NCBI GenBank assembly: GCA_025331565.1
Contig: JAFREQ010000038.1
Location: forward strand, 2,976,001 to 3,040,000
Direction: 5' to 3'
Origin: Holacanthus passer
Taxonomy: Eukaryota > Chordata > Actinopteri > Pomacanthidae
DNA: 64,000 nt
The position numbers were made by a program, and so were the translations under genes. Each line of letters begins with the position of its first letter. Positions within the stretch are counted from its first letter, which is position 1. The notes beneath the pieces were generated by a model. It was not told where the DNA came from and searched no databases. It saw nothing but the letters and a program-made list of their open reading frames with translations. Shown here piece after piece: positions 34,339 to 49,533 of this stretch.

Positions 34339-37300
34339 TGTTTGCTCCCTTTTAATAAGAGTCTTGGCTTTGCCTGGCTTGACTATAACCAGATCCACAT
34401 GGACCAGCTGGCATGGGCTGCCGTGAAGAAAAGGGTATCAGAGTGCAGCGATGTGTCGGTGTTCTCAACCATGACTCAAACTACCATAACCCTGCACCCT
34501 GAACCCACAAAGCACACACACACACACACACACACACACCTTTACTCCCAAGGACACTGACTTCCATACACCTCTACTGTTGAGATGGTGATAATTAACA
34601 CATTAGCACTGTACTACTACTATGTATGCTGACAGGTTAAAGCTATATGACAGACAGCCAACAGTGGGGCTCATTAAAACTTACTCAAATCTCTCATCTC
34701 ATACTAAATACTGGAGATTTTGCATATGGAGCCCATTCACAACAAATTGTGCAAAAAACATTACATTTCACTTGGTCATTTAAAATCTTCCTGAAGGTAT
34801 TTCCTGCCTTGGCTAACTCTGCTTACTGACACCTCTAAAGCTCACTAATTTTAATGTCTCTTTTATCTTTACTCCAGACACCAGACAGAGACGTATAAAA
34901 ACATCCATTTGTGCTTTTAGGGAGAGTTACATGATGTAACTATTTCTTGGCAAACAACCACTGGGCGTCACCATGAGGTTTCCAGGTAACTATCACATTT
35001 TCACATTTCTGTTTGTGCATGGATTAAACAAACAAGATATAACATGTTAAGTAATGAGGTTAAGGTGTTGATAGGCATATTTTAACTTTGAAAAGAACCG
35101 GGCTGTCTGTTTATCCAGTCTTCTAAACATCTCCCAGCTCCAGCTCCTTGATGCACAGACATGAGATCGATATCAATCAAAATTTATTTGAATATCATCA
35201 TCAATCATTTTTGTATATTATGAAAATCAACTTGCCACGTTTCAGTGAACATAGGCACTATAATCACATACTTATCTTGAAACGTCAGACTTATCTATTT
35301 TTGTCAAAGTTACATAATTATTATGGCATGATACTGCAGTTGAAAGCCTGAACGGATATCTGAAGTCGGCTGATGTGGTGTGTTCATGTGCTGGTAGGAA
35401 GCTCTGTTATCTGAGACTTAAGGTTGAGGAACAACACTACACTCACAAGCTGACACTCAAACCCAAAAAAGACTACCAGCTGGAAAACATCTTGAAAAGG
35501 ATAATGTGAATTTATTAGCTTCTTGCATTAACGTTGCTGCTGGTGATGTGCTGCCGACTTTAAAGCTCAGATGTTTAAGCGTCCCCACAGGACATGAACA
35601 CAGCGTCGGTTTCCATTACATTACTGCCTAACATCATTACCTATGTTTGCCAATTGATTTTCATGCTACAGTGAAGTGAACTGATGTCAGTGACTGTCTG
35701 GAAGGTAGAAAAATATCTTCAAAAATGTAATGCTACTGTGATCTACTTTGGAAAATGATCACCAGTGATGTAATATTTGTGCAGTTTGGAGCAAATGGAT
35801 TAAAACAGGCATAGAGCTTGTGTGGAAGCTAATACCAACTTCTATCTTAATATATGAGTGAAATAGGAGAAAATATGTATAATATAATGTATGTGATGCA
35901 TTTAGTGACAGGATAACATTGCTAGACTGAAATTATGTCTGTAACTGGTGTTTTACCTGGTAGCCTATGGTCTTGGAGCGGCACCACTCGAGAAGGATCT
36001 GTTTGATGCTACTGGCGCTGGACACCCCAAAACTCTGAGACCGCTTCAGTTTGGGTTTAGAGTCCACTGGTTTGGGACGACTGCACATAAGCAGAAGCAG
36101 AAGGCAGAGAGAGTTTCAATGTTTAGTAAACTTGTATCTGCCATGATTCCACCCATTTGTCACCTGAAAGCAGTGTTCCATTGCATTTACCTGTTACTGG
36201 CTTCAGAGTCCAGTTTTTCAAAGATAGATCGACGAGCCTGAGCACCAATGTTACGCGGCAGAGTCTGTGACCTCACCAGCTCCCGCCTCCTCTCTCCCAC
36301 CTGCCCGAAGGGTCTGTCACTGCTTACATCACCGTCTCTGCCGGACCAGATCACAGAAGGATCAGACAAAGCAGAACATATTTTACCTGTCCTAAAAGAT
36401 GTCAGCTTTCACTCACCTATCGTACTGCTGTAGCCCTGAGTAGGTCACAGACTTAGCGGGGGCTGAATTTGCTTTCTCTGCGAAAGACAAACAGTCACTG
36501 TAAATCATGTCCATGATGTTGTAGTCTCTAAGTGGATATCATTCATGTCTGCAAGCATGGCTCACCTTGAAGGCGGGGAGATCCCAGAGCTCTGATAGGT
36601 GTAGGGGTCCATGTAGAAGATGCTAACAGCAACAAAGAACAAGGAAAACAAGGTTGTAAGTGCATTATTCCACATTCTTGTGAGGAACACAGGAAAAAGC
36701 AATACATAAAGCAGCACACATAAATACATGGACTTTGTAAATGTTACATCTTAGATCAAGTATTACTGAAACACAAAAAAACCCAACTTTAAATGGTACC
36801 TGGTTGAACTGGAGGTTCCTCTATTGGTTGGATCTGTTTGGTGCTGGCAGCTGATTGGCCAGTGGGTGAGGCCTCAGAGACTGGAGAGGACTGAGAACCA
36901 ACGGGGCTGCTGGGAGAATCGGGGCCCTTAATTTCTGCCATCTTAGTTGTAGCAGTGATGGGGAGGTGTGGCATCCGCATGGCGACAGGGGCTGTGTGCT
37001 CGTGTGGGAAGTCATTGGGTGGAGAAGTCTTTCCATGTACCAATGCCGATTGTTCTGTTGGAAGAAAGATATTTTATATGATCATATTGATGAAAACGTT
37101 TAAACACTGGATCCTGCATTTCCCATAATACAACTCAATTGCATCTTTTTGGAAGAGCCAAAGTATCCACGTCTTTTAAAAAGCTGTTCCTTAAGTATGT
37201 AACACAGACTCTCTGTTACAGATTTGCAGTCTCTGAGCCCAATCTTACCTAACCATAATCTCTGATGTCATCATCAGGGTTATTTTTTCAAATGTTCTAA

Positions 37301-40300
37301 AGCTCCTCCAGAGCCACAGAAAACATTATACAACTGTTTTCACAGACTGAGTAGTAATCTCCATGACGAGTAAACTGATCTCCATGTGTAAAATCAGTGG
37401 AGTCCCCCTTTAAAATCACTTTTCAGAGCTACTATGACTGCAAACAACAGTTGGGACGTGGTTACCTGTGGCAGCAGCGTGTCCATTCTCCAGGCCGGCA
37501 TGTGTTGGAGCTGGGTCCACCTCTATTGGCTCCTCTCTCTCAATACTCTGAAACACATAGAATCACACAGTTCAAAACAACATGCTAGCACACTTCATTG
37601 CTTCTAAGGGAGCATGAAGTCATATTTGACCTTCACTGGCGACCAGTAGGAGGGCTGTTGGTGGAGTTTTTGTACTTCCAAAACAGAGTACAAGCTGGAA
37701 AATTTGTTTTGAAAGCCAGCAATTTGAAGCATCTGGTGAATTAATCATTGCTGTATTGATTAGTTGTGTTGATTGATTGCCCATAGTATTTCTTTTTGCA
37801 ACAATTGCACTTGTTGCCCCTGTGAACTTGTGTGAGTTCTGTTTGGAGTCATTCATAAACCAATATGTTGTGTTTGGATCGCAGACAGTCAGGGCATCAT
37901 GTTCCTCTGGTTTGAACAAAAAAAGAAATCCAGATGTCGGCAGCTCATTAAGTCATTGTTGGACCATTTCACTCTTTTCAGGTTTTGGACTTTTATCCAA
38001 CATGTGGGCTTTTTTGACACAACTTCAGACAAAACAAAACAAATCGGCAAGGCGCGACCCGACTCAACGCACTTCAAAGTTGGCTGGTGAAGTGGATAAA
38101 TAAGCGTGTAGGTGTGAGAGGTGCTCTGTTCTGTGTGTCTGCCTCCTGTCCTGTGATAAGGCTTGAGAAGTCTTTGTTTTAAATCAGACACCACTGTCAC
38201 TGACACGCTCAGTGATGGGAGAGTTGCCAAAATTTGTCCAGTGCTCTGGCAGCTTGACTGCTAAAATTGTTGAGATCAAGTTTTAATGTCAAACATCATC
38301 AGCATCTCGAGTTCACATTTCAACGTCTATGTGACTCTGTCTATTTCCTGTCTCTGTGATCAGCGCTGACCTGCAGTGGAGGCTCTTTTTCCTCTCTCCA
38401 AACACAATCAGCTACATGGAAACAGCTAATCGCCGTCCTGAGCAGATACTTCTATCTCAAACTCTTAACCGCATGGTGCTGCTGACCCACATAGGTTGTG
38501 GGTCAAGCTGTCACTTTCCATGTGGCCCTGTCAAACAGATAGAAGGAACTCAGTGTGTCGGCCCCTTTGGCACAGAACAACACTACTCGGGTCAATAGTG
38601 CAGCGCTGATAGCTCTGCACGTTTTCTCAAGGTCGGTATCAAACCACATGTCACATTGAATCAGTGTTGGTCTAACAGACCCTGAAACAAGCTTTCAGGA
38701 GATGTAACGCATCCTCAGGCAGCCATGTTGGAGATCTCAGCTCTTTGGCAACAAATAACTCTGAACAGCTGGTTGTATTTGAGATTTGGCTGTCAAATAG
38801 ACAAGGCTGATTTTTGTGCTGTGTTCGACTGAGAACATTATTTCACCACTGGCGCATCCGATGCATCAATCGTGTGTTTAGATAACGTCAGTATGTTTGG
38901 AAGTAGAACTGTCCAGCTTGTCTCTGGCCTTGTGACCATACAGAAAAAACAAGCTGAACCATTCACAGTCATTTGCAACCACTTGCAAGTGAGCAAAAGT
39001 AGACACAAGTTCCTGAACCTTTTTAATGTTGTTCAATCTATGGGAAATATCTGTTAAGTGCTCGATTATGTTCACTAGCTAGTCCCCAACTGTATCTGCT
39101 GTTTGGTGATGGGTATTTACAGTGGGTTTATCACAGCTTGCTGGAAATGAGAGCAATGAGAGCAGTGAGACTGAATCAAAACAGTAAAGTTGTGGGCCCT
39201 AAAAAACAATTAGCTAAAAGAAGCTAAAATGTTTCGTAGAGCTGAGCTGAATTGTGTCTGATAGTAATTCACTGTGGGTGAAGTGACCATTTTCAAAATA
39301 TAAATAGTTTCCATTTCTAACATAATTATATTGATTAGGGCAGATTGCCATTGATTAGAGATTGCCTTTATAACATATAGTATTATTGAAGGTGGACAGG
39401 AAACGAGGGGAGAGAGCGGGGAGGATGAAGTATTGTAATAACTATAATAACAAAAGTTACCCATGGTATCATTTAGTGATATGACATGATTCACAAAATT
39501 GATTCAACAAATTTACAAAAAACAAAACAAAAAAACCCCAAAACAAAACATTTTACTGCTTTCCTTTAGTAGCATCTATTAATGCAGATAGCCTTGGTTT
39601 TAGTTGAGATTTATTATTGGAGCAACCTAAAATGACCGCTGCATCCCTTCCTGTCTGACACACTTAAAAAGAACAATATGCTGTTCTAGCTGTGAGACAG
39701 CATGCTGCACTCACTTGAGGAAATGGCTGCAAGTGTGTAAATGCGTGTGTGTTTGTCTGAGCTCACCATATAGGAATGCTAGTGGGGTGTGTGTTATAAC
39801 AAGGCAAGAAGAGAGCGGGGGGTTGTCTTTTCATAAAGAGTAGGGGATGACACACCTGGAATAAGGGGAAAAGTGAGGACTTTTGAAGAAAACATTATTA
39901 TGTATGAAAAAGTGAGGAAGGCAGAGGGGAACAGTTGCATAGCGCATGATGGGAAATGAGGCAGAGTGCTGGCGTAGTGAGGTCGAAACAGCTGGCTATA
40001 CAGCAGGAGGAGGGAGACAAATTGCAGAATGTCTGGCTTTGGGGAGGGGAGCTTTCCCGGCTTAAGTACTCAGATCATCAGACGTCCACGGTGGGTCAGA
40101 GGGGGAAACATGATAGCAGAGCGTCTGAGGTTCCTGTAAACTCTCTGGTATCTCGAGGTCTTTTTTGCTGGCAGAACACACTGGTGCTTACACTTAACGT
40201 GACACAGTACTGACGCATACACACATGCATACACAAACATTCTGGCGCTAGAATCCCATGAGTTTGCACACAAACATCAACTGATATCTGCTGGATTTAC

Positions 40301-43300
40301 TTTGCACTCGATTCATGCTGATTTGTTGTTTTGAGGATCATCACCTTTTATTAAAAGATAGATATCAGCAAGACAGTTTCTCCAATTAATCAGCATTGAC
40401 ATTAGTTTCAAACCTGACTAAGAGTAATGTTGAACTTTGGTAGAAGCTTGAGCAAAGTTCAAACATTGCATTTCTTCATCTCTACTTTATCACTGTTTCC
40501 ACTTGCTTTCTGCTCATTTATGTGCTAAAAGTGTGATTTGACACCATTTCATCATGAATGCAAAATAATTTTCTTACTTAAGAAGCACAGGACCAACCTG
40601 ATAAAGACCACTGACAATCTTTGTTGTATCATAGCCAGGAAGCTATCAAGTGCACTGTTCTGTCAGAGGTCAATATTGCTGCCAGCACCTGCTACACAGC
40701 AAATATTTATACATTGAGCAGGTGTGGATATATAAGGATGTACCAGCAATGAGAAGCTGTGTAAATACACAGCTGCTGCAAAGGGACTCAGTGTCCAGAG
40801 TAAATGCTATCTGCATCAGTTTGGAAAAGCTGGTTTTGAATATCTTCATGACTTCATTTAAAAAAGAGGAAAATATTCTTTAGGTTGCTGCCAATGAGGT
40901 CAGACAAATATGAGAGAGTAATAAGTTGGCTCTCGGAAAACCAATGTTAGTTTGTTGGTTTACCAGTTTGGTCCAGAGTGAGACGTCCTGACAAAGCTTG
41001 GATGGATTACAATGAAGTTTGATTCAGACATTCATGTTCCCCACAGGATAAATTGGTATAACCTTTAGCTTTTAACCATCATCAGGGCAAAACTTTGATT
41101 TAATTACTCTGACCATTCGTATCTGCCTCAGCTGTAAGCTAAGACTGGTAAAGATTGCTTGTTAAACCTTAGCATGTTCTCACTGATGTTGTTGACATAA
41201 GCGTTTAGCTCTGTGTCTTTGCACAGCCTCACAGAGCCACGAACATGGCTGCAGATCTCTGCTCGCTAGGTAGGGCCACCTAAAAATGTGATCAGTATTA
41301 TTTTTGTCCCATGACAGTCCTAAAAACTACACCTGTGCCAAGAGTCAAAGTCTGGATGAAACCCTGTATCCTTGTAAATTAGAAATCAAATTTAAAGACA
41401 TCATCACTTCAACCTGTCAGCTGGTGGCAGCTTCACAAACCCGTATCAGTGCCATGTTACGAGTCACGTTTCGTTTTATTGGCAGACATGTGGTTATTGG
41501 AGTGTTTGCTGTCTACTGATAAGTTGCTAAATGTAGCATCATGTCAAGATGACACTGAAATAAACCAAGCTGAGCTGTATAAGGAACTCTTGATGGACAT
41601 ACGGGAGATACATTTATCTCCATCCTAAAATGTCCCTGATTTCTAAAATGTCTATCAGACAAAGTTAAAGCTTAAAAAGGATTGACTAGTTGTTTAGTCT
41701 GGGCTACAGAGATGAGGAACAATCCATAAATGTAGGTACATGTAAAATCCCCGTCATAAGAGTCTCATAATGGAGTGGCAGAATTGTAAGCACACAAAAG
41801 CTCTCTTTTCTTTCTGCAGGGAACAACAAATCCCTTACTCCCTGAGAGTGCGTCATCACATCGTGAGCAAGGAACTATAAAATGTTAGGACGACATGAGT
41901 GAGACAGAGCAGAAAATGTGGGAAAGCCCTCGGTGTGTATGAGAGCAGAGGCAGGGAAGGAAGCATAAAGAAGAAGATGAGGAGGAAGGAGAAGAAGGAG
42001 TCACACTAAATTGTTTACTGGACATCTCTCCCTGTCCTTCATGTCGTACTGAGGTCAACAATGGACAAATGTCCCATCCCCAGTCCCACCAGACTCTGCT
42101 TACTTGTGCATTATAAATTCTGGCAATATGACCACTGGCTAGAAATACCCTTCAGCAATAGGAAAAAATCAAAATCAAAACATGTCCTAAACAGCTGTTA
42201 GCGAACGTCTGGACTCCATCTGGAGTCCATCTGGAAGTCCAGTTTACTCCATCTGGAGCAAACTGGACTTCCAAGCAATGGCAGAACCTCTGCGTCACCT
42301 TAAGCTCCACATTGTACTTAGCAGATGTCTTAAAATGGGACATGGGGCTGCTAGTTGGTATTGGAAATATATAGCCTTGTTTTTCCACCGCTGATTTCAA
42401 CCTTATTTTTCAATACGGCTCACCTGACTATCTCTCAAAAACAGATCCTGGACTTGATCCTGATCAAACTCCTTCCAGGCAAAAGCCAGATAAAGAGCCC
42501 ATTACATGTGGGGGTCAAAAACTGTGAACTCAAAGCAATAAAGCGACACTTATCTATTTTCATTCACTGCTGCATTGACTTCATTGTGCTTAGTATGCAG
42601 GGAAAAGCTATCCAACAATGTCATGGTCCCTAACCAGCTTAAACACCATCTGCAAACAAAACACTCCAAAACAAGAACACAGACTATGCTACATTAACAT
42701 TACCATTGAGAACAAGATGCTTGGTCCAGATGCCATTAAAAGAAACTGCCAAGTTTACCTTTTGGATAACACTGCGAGATGCATTGATGACACGTTGGCA
42801 GACATCGAAAGTGTTGTTTTAGAGAAGACACATACCAGTGGGAAATTTGCATTGCAACTCAATGAGTCGACAGACGTCAGTGGACAGGCTCAAATCTTAG
42901 CCAAGGTGCACTTTGTGGATGGAGACATCATCAGAAAACAATGCCTTTGATACAAGGCATTGCCCAAAAATAACAGCAGGAATTTTTTTCCTGTTATGTC
43001 AGAGTATCTTGAACAAGTAGTTCTGCACTGATGGAGCGGCAGCTATGGTTGGGTGAACCAAGGGCTTCGTTATCAAAGTGAGAGAGCTGTGCTAACACAC
43101 TGTTTTTTGCACAGAGAGGCACTTGTTGCCATGAAGTTGCAGGAGGAACTGAAAACCTTTTAAACTGATGAGAAGTGTGATGACACAATGCACATGATGA
43201 ATGGTGTGCAAGATTCACATACAGTGCAGATGTTTTTCAATATCTGAATGAACTGAATATGCGAATGCAAGACCGAAACGGAAATCTGTTCACAAGCATG

Positions 43301-46300
43301 GACAAAATAAACAGATTCCATCCACAGGTCTCCCTCTGGCAACAACATCTGGAAAGGGCCACTCTCCAAAATACCCTTCAAAATGTCCTTATCCAAAATG
43401 ACAAAGACATGTCAACACTGCTGTGAGATAATAGGCAAACATTTGAAAACGCTTTAGGAGAAGTTATCCTTTTACTTGACTGGGTTAGGGACAGAACTGT
43501 TTCAGCGTCGCTCCCATTTTCCATAGAATATCTATGCGAGCTTGGCTTTTCAAGCCTAACTCCTATAAAAGCTATAAAAACAGAGAGCGACTCAGAGCAG
43601 TCGAAGGAGAGCTCCATGTGTGCCTTTCATCAATTCCTGCCAGGATTAACTTTGTGTTCATCTAAACAGGGCCAGACTGCACACTGAGTGATTATAACTC
43701 CTTACAGTATCATATTATGTACTGTGATAGGCTATGTTTCATTTTGTAACTCTTGTGATGCTGTGAGATTTTTTCATTGTCCAAAAAGGCTGAAAAAGTA
43801 GAATCCTATAACAGAGTGTTTCCATACTGAAGCTAAAGTCAGTTACTGTTCCTCTTCCAGAGGTAACTCAGTGGAAGTTTGGACATCTAATGCTTACAAA
43901 ATGTCTACCAGAACATTTTCGAGTGCCACAATATTGGCTGCTACTTCTGAACAGCGCGCCCTGGGAAACCTGTCTGTTCAAACAGGAGGAGGTATGAGGG
44001 TGCTGGGTGAGTGCCACATAGTCGGAAGACATTGTTCAGCTGTCAGAGGCATCTTCATCACTGACACTTTAATAAAGACTTTGTAGGGGTGGGGGTGAGG
44101 TGTGGAATGGGACGACTCGGCTGTGCAGTGCAGTCTGCTGGGAAACCTACAGCACACTCTTATCAGAGCAGTGACACGCTGCTGTGTTGGCTCTGTCCTC
44201 CATCTGAAATGAAACAATGACTCTCAGCTTTAAAGTGAGGATGTTAACATCCACATCAGATGCACAGTGTAGAAATCGTATTCTTTTTTATAGACATCTA
44301 ATTTCAGGGACATAAAGTAACTGGACAAGTTAAAAGAATAGTTTGAGGTCAGAACATAAGAGAACAGTGCTGACACTGAGCTGCCAGAGAGCAGTAAGTG
44401 TGTCTGTTGTGCTGATGCTAATATGTTCAATAGACAGTATATGATGCCACAATAAGAATGTGAACATCCTGAAAAGCTGACCTGTTCATCGGGGATCTTC
44501 GTTTTTTTAAAATGAAGATTCGACTGGTGTGACTTGTCGTGATACTTTTTCTTAAACCTGTTTTTTTCTTTCACCCCTCCATCTTGTGATCTCTCCTCAG
44601 TCTCTCAACCTATGTTTACATCTATCTCTGTTAGGGTGACATTTGAGCTTCACAGGGCCTTTGGCTGGTGGAGGACTGGAGCACTGGAACAATGGAGGCA
44701 GGTTGGCGGCTTTCCAGTGAGTGCCATTGTGCATGTGTATGAGTGTGTGTTTGTGTGTGTGCCACACAAACATGCACTCATCATTAGGAGTTCTTAATCT
44801 AAATATTAATTTTACAAAAAACAAGACTCCATCAAGACACACATCAAGCAATAACATGGCTGAGTGAGTGAGGTGACTGGACAGGCTAACAGTACTGTAC
44901 TCAATATGAACTATTACAAAGCTCATAAACTTCATCACTGTCAGCTACACTAAATGACAACGACTTTGCATTTCACCATAGGAGCAATATAAAGGCTGGA
45001 ACACAGCAGCAGCATAAGTGCAAATGGAGCATATGAAGCAAGAAGCCTGCTCTGGTGTACACAGCTGTGCTACAGCTACTGTAAAGATATCAGAGCTCTC
45101 CTCAGCTATCAGAGGAAACAGTTAGTGACAGAGGACTCCTGCTCTGTAATTTCCTCTCAGGAGTCTATAGAGGAATCCTCTCGAAGAAAGGAAGACGCAG
45201 TCAAACCACCTGTTCTTCAAATGCATACACGCAGCCTGCAATTTCTCTGCTAGAAAAATCGCAGGGAATACCACTTTGGGCTGAGTGTGGAAAATATGCA
45301 CAGCCTTTGAACTGAGAGGATATAAAAATGTAATTGCAGGTAAGAGCCACTGCGCAGGGAAAGTTTTCTTCATAAACACAGTATGCAGAGTACGGTCTTG
45401 GCCGGTGACATGGCATGATTTTACATGTGCTTCTCTGCAAACTGCATCTTAAAATCAAGAGCGCATTCATGCTTTGTTGAGAGATTCAGACCAATTTTTA
45501 ATGCACTGATGGCAGAGACGACGTCTGTCTCAGCAGCAACAGCAATTATACAACAAATTCATGCCCCTAAGAGGATGGACACTTCAAGAACTTCCCTTTC
45601 CCCTATACAACATGTAATCCTACTGTTTGGGGTTTTATCACATTAATACTTCATGACTTTTCTTAAATTTGTGAGAATTGCCGATAAACATTATTTTAGT
45701 CAACACTAGAGAAATATGAGGGGGATCAACAATGAATTTTCATATGGCAGTACCTTTTGTGCAGAGGTCTAACTGACCCCAAACATAAGTAACATCACTA
45801 TGGAGGATATTTCTGTGTCTGTGAATGCCAGACAAATAATATATATACAGTATTTTTTTTCAAGCATAGCATTTAAAGCATAGCAAACTTGCTCAGCTCC
45901 TACTCTCCCATGAGCATTTACTTGTCTGTTTTTGGTTAAGTTATCGTTAAATATTTGTAAAAAAAAAAAATCATAGGAGGAGAACAGCATGGTTTCAGTC
46001 TCCTCCATGCCAAGTATCTATGAGAAATAGATCCGTCTAGCTGTAGGGAAAAGATAATTTTTCACTCTTGTACTCCCTCTTCTGTATGTCAAGCTCCAAC
46101 ATATGGCAACAATAGAGAGTGACTCCCCTGTCTTCCCCGTCCACCTCCCTTCCCCTGTCCTCTCTCTCTTCTCCTCTGTTCCTGGCAGTGAGGCGGAGGA
46201 GGGCAGGACGAGTCTGACGTGCTGACCTCAGGTAGGTGAGAGGTCGGAGAACAGTCAGTCTGTATCACCTCTCCCTTCACTCCCATTTCTAAAGATAAGT

Positions 46301-48046
46301 GGACTGCTATTTGTGTGTGTGTGTGTGTGTGTGTGGGGGGTCGGTGAGAGAGTCCTCTCTGTATTAACTGTTCTATGGGGGTAGACTAATATTGGCATTT
46401 CCAATATAGATCATCAGAGCTGTCTAACCCAAAATATGATTTTGGTTGATTTTGATTGATTAGTGTTTTTAGCTAGCAGCAAGATGAATTGTATTACCTT
46501 TGGTGATCCTACTTTTCATTTAACATCATCATCAGGTCCAATACATTTCTCCAATTCTTTGGTTTATGCAAAACTAATGAAATTCCCATCAGCATTTTGA
46601 CATTAGCTTTTAACTCAAAGCAACACTGAACCTATAAGTAGCCTCGCCACAACATGGCTATAGACTATTCTTGTCTTCTTCTTCCATAACAAACTGAAAA
46701 GGAAATTATATCTATATATAATATCTAAGTAAAGAGTCTTTAAGTTAAAGGAAGTGTTCAAATGCAAATATTTCGCACAATTGAATAATTGTATAAAATA
46801 GTGTATGAAACTCAGTCACAGCCTTATTCATTGCAGGAGGTGAACTTCTTTGAGCTGCAGTTAGGTTTGCTCCTGCAGAATCTGAGTTTTGATCTAAAGA
46901 CTGATCTGAGAATCCCTAGAAAGTTAGCAGACATCATGATCATAACCATCTCCATCAAAACTGTATCATGTGCATACTTGCCCCTGAGGCTGGCCTGACT
47001 TGTGAAAAAACATAAACTCACACATAAAAGATGGAGAGGCAACGTAGTGTGAAGCAAGATGCCAAGCTTTTTCATACAGAATCCAATCCTTAGCTTTCGT
47101 GCTAAAACCCTAAAACATTTTACTTAGACTTTCTTCACATATTTCTTCTCACATGTCATACTGCATATATGTTGTCATACATATTTTTCTTTTTCTTCTT
47201 TGCAGCACCTTTATTTTGCACCCTCTGATAAGGCCACTGTTTGCTCTTTTTTCATATCTTCATTTCCACATACAATGTTCTTGTGTTGCATTTGGCAGCT
47301 GTGTTTAATCTAAATATTAACCATTTACTATATATTGTCCTTTTACATTTTTTCACTCACAGTATTCTGTTACTGTAGCTGCTGCAGTGCCCCTATTTCC
47401 CTGCAGGGCTCCTAATAGTTTCATGTTGTTGTGAAAACAGATACGCTCACTGTGCAACAGGCTGTCTGTTCACCTCCAGTACTCCATCATCAAACCTCTG
47501 GAGAGTGAACATTTTGAATTTCATCCTCACAGTGATTGACAGGCAGACAGATTAACTCTAGGTCATGTTCTTACTTCTCCTGAGCCCAAAGCAGCACTTA
47601 TATGTGGGTCACCCTCCTGTGGTGGGAGACTTAATGTCTGACAAAACCTGAAGACTCCAGAAACCCCTGCTCTCTCACTCATGACCCTGCACCGTGTCAC
47701 CCAACCTCTAAAACCAATTTTCCTTAAAGTGCCTTCTGGGCATTACTCCAACACACTGGATCTGAGTGCAGCTAAATGAAATTGTAAAGTATTCCCACAG
47801 TGGATTGTGCTGACGTAGCCAAAGAGGCAACTTTGAAATCCACTTCTGAAGTTGACTTCCAGTAAGGCTTACTGGTTCCAGAGGGCAGTGAGGCCGAGCT
47901 GTCCCACCGGCCAGTCAGTTATTAACCTGTTTCCACAGAGATGATGACGGGAACACGGCCTATTGTCTGGAAGTCATTAAGAGAGCCAGGGGTAGCCAGG
48001 GAGTGGTCGCATACCTCTGTTAAACCCCCAGCATGTGTACCCGCGT

Positions 48047-48114
<68 letters not shown>

Positions 48115-49469
48115 TCTCTCTTCAGCTATGCCCTGTTTTCCGTTTTATTTCCTTCTTCTATATCAGTCTAAATCTATTTAAACTTTCTTACTGATATCTC
48201 TTTATGTGTCTTTATCAGAGTAAATATTGCCAAACCAGCATTCAAAATGACCTTGATAAGTAGTTTGCATTGCCACAACACTCATGCAAATGAATAACAG
48301 AGAGACAGACAGACCAACACTGTATAGATGATTTTGAAATGACATTTTGTGAAATGATCAATCCATGACAAATTTCTAAATTTAACTTACGATTCAAAAC
48401 CAATTCATATATGAGGAATTTTATTAAACATTGTATGTCTTTGTGTGAGAGTGTGTTTGAAACTCTGTTTTCTGTCTTGCTCATGGTTGTATTAATAGCC
48501 TCAAAGGGGGGTTGGTGCCAGGAATCCAGCCTTAAAATGCTGCTGAGCTCTGAGGGGGCTTTTGGGGGAGGGGTGAAAGGGTGAGGAGGGGGCCACAGAG
48601 GCAGGGAGGAGTAGATGGATGGATAGAATTTGTGTACACACAGAGATCAGAAGTTTTACGTCAGAGCTGGCTTATCCTGGGGAGTCTCCACAGACAGCAT
48701 GTCAGTGTCAGCTGTCTTTGTCATGGACTTAAACAACATTACACCGAGCTCTCTACTCTGCAGTGTAACCCTTCATCCAACTGAGCTCACACACAGAACC
48801 CAACACACACTCAAACCTGCAATTATTTGTAAAAGCGAACGTGATCTGCTGGATCTAGACACACACGTCTTTTGTAGGCTCAGATATAACTACATGTTGG
48901 AGCTATAGGGACTAAGATAAGAGGAGATGTTCCTTTATTAGTCCCACGACAGGGAAATTTCCAAACAGGCTGCCACTAGTGCGGCGCCATCATGCTCCAA
49001 GTGAGCGTTCCCTGACTGGGAATCGAACCTGGGCCACGGTGGTGAGAGCGCCAAATCCCAACCCACAAGGGGACTGCAAGAACTGTGATTAGCTGCTTGT
49101 GTTTTCTCCATTCTGCATTTCAGACGCCGGTGGAGATTGTTGATAGTGAAGACCATTGTTAGCTACATATGACCCTAACCCTGACAACATTAAGACATTA
49201 AGAAATAAAACAAGACTGATATTTCCCTCATCACTCTATGTCAGAAATTACACTAAATCAGCCATAAATATGGCTTAAGTCTGTGCAATGCATTGATCTT
49301 CTTCAGATGCAAATAGTGTAATAGGAAGTCAGCACTTCAGCATGGCAGAATCACAACCAAATTAACTCAGTAGCTTAAAAAGCTGAGAAAATAATATGGA
49401 TCAAAACAACTCCAGCTAGCTGTTGCATAACACACACACAATGCAGGAAAATGACCATGGCCAAACATG

Positions 49470-49533
<64 letters not shown>

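Noticed and set aside
42618..42950. Intact 110-residue gene
   Set aside because: It is one reading-frame segment of the broken hAT transposase; the zinc finger and C-terminal parts are in other frames.
48049..48110. Poly Thr-His or Cys-Val open frames over CA/GT arrays
   Set aside because: Translation of dinucleotide repeats, not genes.
49008..49074. tRNA-Glu gene
   Set aside because: Only the 3' half is well preserved, the A-box half is shortened, and the sequence continues into a SINE body and tail.
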